From Marinomonas ostreistagni (GTDB taxonomy: Bacteria; Pseudomonadota; Gammaproteobacteria; Pseudomonadales; Marinomonadaceae): a stretch of DNA of 64,000 nt. Location of the stretch: assembly GCF_016888445.1 (NCBI RefSeq), contig NZ_JAFEKF010000007.1, forward strand, positions 1-64,000, written 5' to 3'. Under the pieces are notes generated by a model, which saw only the letters and a list, made by a program, of their open reading frames with translations, searched no databases and was not told the DNA's origin. This document shows, one piece after another, positions 59,584-64,000 of the stretch. The first letter of the stretch is position 1. Each line of letters begins with the position of its first letter. The translations under genes were made by a program, and so were the position numbers.

Positions 59584-59844
59584 ATGGCAAACGTAACGAT
59601 CTACTCTAGCAACTTCTGCCCTTTCTGCTTTCGTGCGAAGCAGTTGCTGGAATACAAGCAAGCCGCATTTGACGAAATTAACGTCGACGGCAATCATCAG
59701 TTACGCCAAGAAATGATGGAAAAATGCGGTCGCCACACCGTTCCTCAAATTTGGATTGGGGATCGCCACGTGGGCGGTTGCGATGATTTATTTGCTTTAG
59801 AAAGCGCTGGTGAGCTTGATGCGCTCCTAGCTGCTTCCAATTAA
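59584..59844 (+). CDS. grxC: Glutaredoxin 3 (GrxC)
   Basis: 86-aa glutaredoxin with C12-P-F-C15 (Phe instead of the usual Tyr) in SSNFCPFCFRAKQLL, the cis-Pro motif HTVPQIWIGD and GGCDDLFALE. Glutathione-dependent reduction of disulfides and glutathionylated proteins. It lies 12 bp after the rhodanese gene and 17 bp before secB. Confidence 0.93.
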   Translation: MANVTIYSSNFCPFCFRAKQLLEYKQAAFDEINVDGNHQLRQEMMEKCGRHTVPQIWIGDRHVGGCDDLFALESAGELDALLAASN

Positions 59845-59861
59845 AACACCAAGGAACTCAC

Positions 59862-60323
59862 ATGGCTGAAGAAAATAACGCAGTACAACCACAACTACAG
59901 ATTCAACGTATTTTCCTGAAAGATATTTCTTTTGAATCACCACGTTCACCACTGGTTTTCCAAGAAGAGTGGAAACCAGAAGTCGGTCTTGAGCTCAACA
60001 CCAAGAGCCGCCAAGTGGGTGAAAATCTGTATGAAGTTGTGCTTGATATCACAGTGAATGTGAAGAACAACGACGAAGTCGCTTACCTAGTACAAGTGCA
60101 GCAAGGTGGTCTATTTACCATTTCAGGCTTTGAAGAGCGTCAATTGCATCACGCACTAGGGGCTTTCTGTCCAGGCACCTTGTTCCCTTATGCACGTGAA
60201 AACATCGATAACGTGATCACTAAAGGTAGCTTCAACCCAGTGATGCTAGCGCCAATTAACTTCGATGCGCTATACATGGAAAACTTACAGCAACAACAGC
60301 AGTCTACTGAGACTGAGCAGTAA
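59862..60323 (+). CDS. secB: Protein-export chaperone SecB
   Basis: 153-aa tetrameric chaperone that keeps preproteins unfolded for SecA. Recognised by IQRIFLKDISFESPRSPLVFQEEWKPEVGLELNT-type start (residues 12-46), EVVLDITVNVKN, YLVQVQQGGLFTI, FCPGTLFPYARENI and GSFNPVMLAPINFDALY. Ends at a terminator. Confidence 0.96.
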   Translation: MAEENNAVQPQLQIQRIFLKDISFESPRSPLVFQEEWKPEVGLELNTKSRQVGENLYEVVLDITVNVKNNDEVAYLVQVQQGGLFTISGFEERQLHHALGAFCPGTLFPYARENIDNVITKGSFNPVMLAPINFDALYMENLQQQQQSTETEQ

Positions 60324-60347
60324 GTACACCTGCGCCGACATCATCGC

Positions 60348-60373
60348 AAAAGGAGGCTTCGGCCTCCTTTTTT
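60348..60373 (+). terminator. Rho-independent terminator of secB
   Basis: AGGAGGC / GCCTCCT stem, 4-nt TTCG loop, followed by T6. Confidence 0.9.
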
Positions 60374-60396
60374 ATCTTTGCCCTTAGGAGCGTCTT

Positions 60397-60519
60397 ATGT
60401 CGAAGAAAAAACGAAAGCCTTGTCCTTACTGCCTCAAGATGCGTTGGATGGTGATTTATTTGGCCTGCATGGGCATGCTTGGGCTACTGTTTGTACAGCA
60501 ATTTCTTGAACAAAGTTAA
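60397..60519 (+). CDS. 40-residue small membrane protein with CPYC motif
   Basis: ATG at 60397, stop at 60517-60519. A strong ribosome site (TTAGGAG, 6 nt spacing) supports it. The peptide starts very basic (MSKKKRKP), then CPYC, then one membrane helix (MVIYLACMGMLGLLFVQQFL). CPYC could bind zinc or act as a redox pair on the cytoplasmic face. It follows the secB terminator by 24 bp. I do not recognise a family. Too short for statistical coding tests, but the SD and sharp hydrophobic profile are persuasive. Confidence 0.65.
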   Translation: MSKKKRKPCPYCLKMRWMVIYLACMGMLGLLFVQQFLEQS

Positions 60520-60676
60520 GCTGTTGAAAAGTCACCAAGTTGTTCACAGCACAAGCTATTGACTTGCTTGATGACCGATGGCTTACCCGGCCTATTAACA
60601 CTAAAAGTTGAGTTTTTCTCACCTTTTTACTGAGAATTGATCGTTTGTCTAGTTTCTAGTCAGTCGCTACCATTTA

Positions 60677-60707
60677 CCTATTGAAAATTCTTGTAAAAAC
60701 CAATAGG
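60677..60707 (+). promoter_or_regulatory. SD-overlapping hairpin before the 59-aa gene
   Basis: CCTATTG (60677-60683) and CAATAGG (60701-60707) pair perfectly with a 17-nt loop. The right arm includes the start of the ribosome site AGGAG (60705-60709), so folding would limit translation. Function inferred. Confidence 0.45.
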
Positions 60708-60716
60708 AGCAACACG

Positions 60717-60896
60717 ATGAACCGATTCGATTTTGACAACCTAGACACTGATTACTACGTAGAGCGCGGCTACGAACTACGCCGTCAATACGTTGCCCAA
60801 GCCAGCAAAAGCTTAGTGGCACGCATCAAAGCCTTGTTCACAAGCAGCACTCCTCGTCCAAGCACACCACTGCAAGGCACCCCGGCGCACTCATAA
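60717..60896 (+). CDS. Uncharacterised 59-residue protein
   Basis: Begins MNRFDFDNLDTDYYVERGYEL, continues with a basic amphipathic helix (RRQYVAQASKSLVARIKALF) and ends in a Ser/Thr/Pro-rich tail. No signal peptide or membrane span. AGGAG lies 7 nt before the ATG; the longer frame from 60681 lacks a ribosome site. No family recognised. The amphipathic helix could bind a membrane or nucleic acid. Confidence 0.65.
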   Translation: MNRFDFDNLDTDYYVERGYELRRQYVAQASKSLVARIKALFTSSTPRPSTPLQGTPAHS

Positions 60897-61035
60897 TAGC
60901 CCTACGCCTATTTTCGTTACTGATCGCAGTCTAAAAACAACACCCGATCAGCACAACGAATCCTCCCTTTCAACACCTTTGACTTCTATCAAGCCCCGCT
61001 GATTTACTCCTTTCCCTTAACAAGAACCATTTTCA

Positions 61036-61069
61036 CTGTCATCTAATTGTCATCATTTGGTCATATCAT
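61036..61069 (+). promoter_or_regulatory. Pho-box-like PhoB site (three 11-bp repeats) with -10
   Basis: Three direct repeats at an 11-bp period: CTGTCATCTAA, TTGTCATCATT, TGGTCATATCA. The first two reproduce the 18-bp Pho box (CTGTCAT-N4-TTGTCAT). Exactly 10 bp beyond the second lies TATCAT (61064-61069), 5 of 6 bases of the -10 consensus: the same geometry as E. coli phoA. It is 41 bp upstream of the EAL-CBS-GGDEF start. Confidence 0.75.
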
Positions 61070-61110
61070 AGCCGCACTTACCCGCTACCACGCGACAAGG
61101 CAGAGATATT

Positions 61111-62895
61111 ATGATGCAACAAGAACGAGCGAAGCTATTACACAGCATTCTCACGGAAGGCCTTATCACGCCCCTTTTTCAGCCCATATACGATCTAAAA
61201 AGCGGCGCAATTTATGGCTATGAAGCGCTCTCAAGGGGCCCTGAAAATACTGAATTATTTACCCCGAGCATTTTATTCCCTTACGCTCAGGCACAAGGTC
61301 GCCTCCACGAGCTTGAGTTGCTTTGCCGTGAGCGCGCCATCTCACGCTTTGCCGAGCTAGGCTTACCAGGGCAATTGTTTCTAAATGTCAGTGCCTCATT
61401 GCTAAGCTCGCCAGATCATCAAAAAGGCATGACGCTGTCGATCTTGAATGAGCTCGGGCTCAACCAAAAAAATATCGTTATCGAGCTGTCTGAACAGCAT
61501 CCTTATGATCAAAATGGTCTGTCACATAAGAGTGTCGAGCATTATCGTGATATGGGCTTTCAGGTGGCCATCGATGACTTAGGTGCGGGTTATTCAGGTC
61601 TTAGACTCTGGTCAGAGCTACGCCCTGATATCGTCAAACTAGACAAACATTTTATCGAGGGAATTGATCGCGATGAGGTCAAACGCGAGTTTGTGCGCTC
61701 TATCATTAACATCGCTCACCGCCTCAAATGCGCTCTAATAGCCGAAGGCATTGAGCGCCAGCAAGAGCTCGATTTATTACTCGAGCTAGGCGTCGAATAC
61801 GGCCAAGGCTTTTACATGCACCGCCCAGCGCTGAACCCAAGTACTAACCCTAATAGCTATTTAGCAGCACATGCCAGTCAAAAAAGACGCTTTGACTACG
61901 AGCACGGCGAAACCGTGCAGACCTTGTGCCGTGAGTCTACTTTTATCGAAAGCACGCGGCCGCTGTCAGAAGTGGCTACTCTCTTTAAGCAAAATAAAAG
62001 CATTACCGTACTACCTGTCCTCGACAATGGCAAACCACTGGGGGTGATTCGCCGCCATGCTTTACATGAGTTGTTTTCCACACCTTATGGCCGTGCCCTG
62101 TATGAAAACAAACCGGCCGTCACAATTGTCTCACAAGAAGTTTTGATCGTGGAAAACACCGTGTCGCTATCCAGTGTATCGACCATGTTTACCGACCAAG
62201 AGGCCGACCTCCTTAACAATGAAATTTTGATTGTTGAAGATGGCTTATACTTAGGCATCGGCCACTTAAAAGATCTGTTAAAACGCATTACCGAGCTGAA
62301 AATTCAAAACGCGACCTACTCCAACCCGTTGACGCTGCTGCCCGGTAACGTACCGATCAATCGCGAAATCGATCGTCGTATCCAAGAGCAGGAAGACTTT
62401 TATGTCGCGTATTTTGACCTCAATGAATTCAAGCCATTTAACGACCGCTACGGCTACGCAAAAGGCGATGCCATTATCCAGTTAGTCGGTAGTATTATTC
62501 GTAGTGTCGTGAGCAGTGAGCAAAACTTTATCGGCCATGTAGGCGGTGATGATTTTGTTGTGGTATTTGGCGAACAAGACTGGTGCGAGCAATGTCAGCG
62601 TATTTTGAACATGTTTGCCATTGAAGTGCAGCAATTTTATGAACCCCAAGCGCTTGAAGAAGGCGGTATCTGGAGTAAAACTCGCGAAGGCGAACCACAG
62701 TTTTTTGGTCTACTGAGCCTTGCCATCGGTGTCGTGAATCCTAATCCCCATGCTTGTGACAGCCACCACTTTGTTGCTGAACTGGCCGCACAAGCGAAGA
62801 AGTCGGCGAAGCAGCGTGGTGGCAACAGTATTTACCAACAACCTTACCAATACCATTATGAAGACACAGCTCAAGCAAAGCCTTGCTGTAGCTAA
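61111..62895 (+). CDS. EAL-CBS-GGDEF c-di-GMP turnover protein
   Basis: 594 aa. EAL domain (1-250) with all visible catalytic motifs: E38 (YEALSRG), N93, E126, DD156-157 (IDDLGAGYSG), K177 and AEGIE (212-216), so c-di-GMP phosphodiesterase activity is likely. A CBS pair follows (about 275-395). The C-terminal GGDEF domain has GGDDF (479-483) but the DxLT motif is NPLTLLPGN, so cyclase activity is less certain. No membrane segment: a cytoplasmic enzyme gated by nucleotides at the CBS pair. The Pho-box-like promoter upstream suggests induction by phosphate starvation, as for RapA in P. fluorescens. Confidence 0.9.
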   Translation: MMQQERAKLLHSILTEGLITPLFQPIYDLKSGAIYGYEALSRGPENTELFTPSILFPYAQAQGRLHELELLCRERAISRFAELGLPGQLFLNVSASLLSSPDHQKGMTLSILNELGLNQKNIVIELSEQHPYDQNGLSHKSVEHYRDMGFQVAIDDLGAGYSGLRLWSELRPDIVKLDKHFIEGIDRDEVKREFVRSIINIAHRLKCALIAEGIERQQELDLLLELGVEYGQGFYMHRPALNPSTNPNSYLAAHASQKRRFDYEHGETVQTLCRESTFIESTRPLSEVATLFKQNKSITVLPVLDNGKPLGVIRRHALHELFSTPYGRALYENKPAVTIVSQEVLIVENTVSLSSVSTMFTDQEADLLNNEILIVEDGLYLGIGHLKDLLKRITELKIQNATYSNPLTLLPGNVPINREIDRRIQEQEDFYVAYFDLNEFKPFNDRYGYAKGDAIIQLVGSIIRSVVSSEQNFIGHVGGDDFVVVFGEQDWCEQCQRILNMFAIEVQQFYEPQALEEGGIWSKTREGEPQFFGLLSLAIGVVNPNPHACDSHHFVAELAAQAKKSAKQRGGNSIYQQPYQYHYEDTAQAKPCCS

Positions 62896-62908
62896 CGTTC
62901 TCATCAAT

Positions 62909-62942
62909 TCGTTACCCAAACGTCACGAAAACGTCACTTAGC
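62909..62942 (+). promoter_or_regulatory. Second Pho-box-like repeat array
   Basis: 7-mers TCGTTAC, ACGTCAC and ACGTCAC at an exact 11-bp period with 4-nt linkers CCAA, GAAA, TTAG. The consensus unit is CTGTCAT/C, so each has C for T at the second position; the match is weaker than at 61036. No good -10 follows at 10 bp (TAGCCT). Position: 40 bp before the PlcP-like gene. Confidence 0.5.
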
Positions 62943-62974
62943 CTCTCTAGCCTAAGGTTATTCGCTAGAGAGGC
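62941..62974 (+). promoter_or_regulatory. Perfect 10-bp hairpin covering the ribosome site
   Basis: GCCTCTCTAG (62941-62950) and CTAGAGAGGC (62965-62974) with a 14-nt loop. The right arm contains GAGAGG (62968-62973), the ribosome site of the next gene, 8 nt from its ATG. No T-tract follows, so it is not a terminator. Confidence 0.6.
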
Positions 62975-62981
62975 AATCATC

Positions 62982-63782
62982 ATGAATACTCAATTTCGCG
63001 CTGTTTTTATCTCCGATGTTCACTTAGGCACCAAAGCCTGCCAAGCAGAGCACCTGCTAAGCTTTTTAAACCGTATTACTCCGCCCGAGCTATACCTTGT
63101 TGGCGACATCATCGATCTGATTGAGATGCGCAAGCGTGCCTATTTCAACGATGTACAACAACAAGTGGTCAAACGCATCTTAGAAATGGCCCAAAACGGT
63201 ACACGTGTGGTTTATATCCCAGGCAACCACGACGCGTTTTTCCGCCAATTTTGTGGTCAGCAGCTATCAGGCGTTGAGATCATGCAGCAAGCGATTCATA
63301 CCACCGCCGACGGCCGGCGCTTTTTGGTCAGCCATGGGGATGAGTTTGATCAGATGGTAAAAGTCAGCCCTGTGATGCTGGCCGTCGGCGATAAAGCACA
63401 TCATTTGATGCTCTCTCTAAATCGTCATATCAATCGTGTGCGCCGTTGGTGTGGCCGCCCTTATTGGTCACTGGCAGGTTACATCAAGTCTCATGTCAGC
63501 AAAGCTCAGGAATTTATCTCGCGCTTTGAAAGCGCAGCGATTAAAACCGCGCGCAATAAAAAGCTCGATGGCTATATTGGCGGTCATATTCACTTTGCCC
63601 GCTTTCAGCGCCAAGAGGATATTTTATACTGCAATGACGGTGATTGGGTCGAACACTGTACTGCGCTAGTAGAGCATGAGAGCGGTGAGTTACAGCTGTT
63701 ACACTGGTCTGAACAACCGGTGCTACTGGCACGAGAACCGGAACACTCAACTCTTGCTGCGACGCCTAGTTTGGCTTCTTAA
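62982..63782 (+). CDS. PlcP-like / UDP-2,3-diacylglucosamine diphosphatase family metallophosphoesterase
   Basis: 266-aa calcineurin-like phosphoesterase. Metal-site motifs: D12-x-H14 (SDVHLGTKACQAE), D42 (VGDIID), GNHD (81-84), H118 (HGDEFD) and GHIH (201-204). The closest resemblance I recall is to PlcP, the PhoB-induced Mn-dependent phospholipase C that strips phospholipid head groups in Pi-starved bacteria (LGTKACQAE..., HTTADGRR...HGDEFD, GDWVEHCTALVEH). LpxH-type UDP-diacylglucosamine hydrolase is the alternative. The Pho-box-like repeats upstream favour PlcP. The usual partner Agt glycosyltransferase is not in the window. Its last 17 bp overlap the convergent exonuclease gene. Confidence 0.8.
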   Translation: MNTQFRAVFISDVHLGTKACQAEHLLSFLNRITPPELYLVGDIIDLIEMRKRAYFNDVQQQVVKRILEMAQNGTRVVYIPGNHDAFFRQFCGQQLSGVEIMQQAIHTTADGRRFLVSHGDEFDQMVKVSPVMLAVGDKAHHLMLSLNRHINRVRRWCGRPYWSLAGYIKSHVSKAQEFISRFESAAIKTARNKKLDGYIGGHIHFARFQRQEDILYCNDGDWVEHCTALVEHESGELQLLHWSEQPVLLAREPEHSTLAATPSLAS

Positions 63783-64000
63783 TGTCTGGCGTTATACGTT
63801 TATGGGTAGCTAAGCGCACTCGGCCACCACCGGTGCGCAGTAGCGCCTGCAAACTCGGATCGTGATGATTGTAGTGCGCCATTTGCGCCAGTAACAATTC
63901 CGCCGTCGCCATGGCATCGGTTAAGGCATCGTGTCCTGGGTACTCAGGCAACCCATAGCGCTCACGACAAGGCCCTAAGCGATAGCCACCTTCTTGAATC
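63766..64000 (-). CDS. DnaQ-like 3'-5' exonuclease, C-terminal part
   Basis: Incomplete: the gene enters from beyond position 64000. The visible 77 residues include CRERYGLPEYPGHDALTDAMATAELL, which carries the His/Asp of the ExoIII epsilon motif (H-x-AL-x-D) of DEDDh exonucleases. The tail is basic. Probably a PolC/epsilon-like or RNase T-like exonuclease; the N-terminal motifs cannot be seen. Confidence 0.8.
   Translation of the reverse strand, partial: IQEGGYRLGPCRERYGLPEYPGHDALTDAMATAELLLAQMAHYNHHDPSLQALLRTGGGRVRLATHKRITPDIKKPN

Noticed and set aside
59163..59585. 140-aa leftward frame antisense to the rhodanese gene
   Set aside because: Complete shadow of the rhodanese protein, which has clear catalytic motifs on the other strand.
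1..64000. Mobile elements, prophage, integron, toxin-antitoxin or secondary-metabolite clusters
   Set aside because: No transposase, integrase, phage structural or toxin genes seen; gene order is conserved core chromosome throughout.

Overview
The window is a chromosomal segment of a gammaproteobacterium, almost certainly a marine relative of Pseudomonas (Oceanospirillales/Pseudomonadales type; Marinomonas- or Oceanospirillum-like is possible but not proven). The evidence is gene order. The blocks pepA/lptFG, dksA-gluQ-cbrB-[sRNA]-pcnB-folK-panBC-pgi, yggX-mutY-asmA-hisBHF, ubiE-ubiB-hisE-tatABC, typA-thiI-glnA-glnLG and yibQ-ctpA-envC-gpmI-rhodanese-grxC-secB all follow Pseudomonas order, with some genes missing or added. 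Coding density is high. I saw no prophage, integron, transposase, CRISPR array or tRNA.

Layout. 1-560: 5' end of a leftward rRNA operon with leader and promoter, a ~90-bp palindromic element, and the purL terminator. 573-10957: leftward purL, tadA, a cold-shock gene, valS, an unknown acidic protein and pepA, with one rightward CBS-domain gene. 11087-13256: lptFG. 13285-14987: a leftward RDD protein and an aminotransferase. 15152-23770: rightward dksA, gluQ, cbrB-like regulator, CrcZ-like sRNA, pcnB, folK, panB, panC, pgi. 23833-28710: leftward yggX, chrA, mutY, asmA. 28895-30962: hisBHF. 31017-41514: SCO, gshA, engB, cytochrome c4, dsbA, a diguanylate cyclase, ubiE, ubiB, hisE, tatABC. 41612-47389: leftward dtd, typA, a PAS chemoreceptor and thiI. 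47723-51902: the nitrogen module glnA-glnL-glnG with sigma-54 and NtrC signals. 52032-57980: DUF3461, tsaC, then leftward yibQ, ctpA, envC, gpmI. 58227-63782: rightward DUF1338, rhodanese, grxC, secB, two small proteins, an EAL-CBS-GGDEF protein and a PlcP-like phosphoesterase. 63766-64000: a partial leftward exonuclease.

The two most interesting parts are regulatory. (1) Between a CbrB-like sigma-54 activator and pcnB there is a ~530-bp non-coding gap. It holds a palindromic site at the activator's stop codon, a well-formed -24/-12 promoter, and an RNA with four identical A-rich motifs of the AAN-repeat type bound by Hfq/Crc. At least two of these lie in hairpin loops. This is the position and design of Pseudomonas CrcZ, but the primary sequence is different, no cbrA kinase is present, and the activator's receiver domain lacks key residues. 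(2) At 61.0-63.8 kb a c-di-GMP enzyme gene and a PlcP-like phospholipase/phosphoesterase gene are each preceded by three 11-bp direct repeats resembling Pho boxes. This suggests a phosphate-starvation module linking c-di-GMP turnover with membrane lipid remodelling.

Start codons were re-chosen by Shine-Dalgarno (SD) position and family length where the longest reading frame looked too long. All functional statements rest on reading the translated sequences and on remembered family features; no database search was run.
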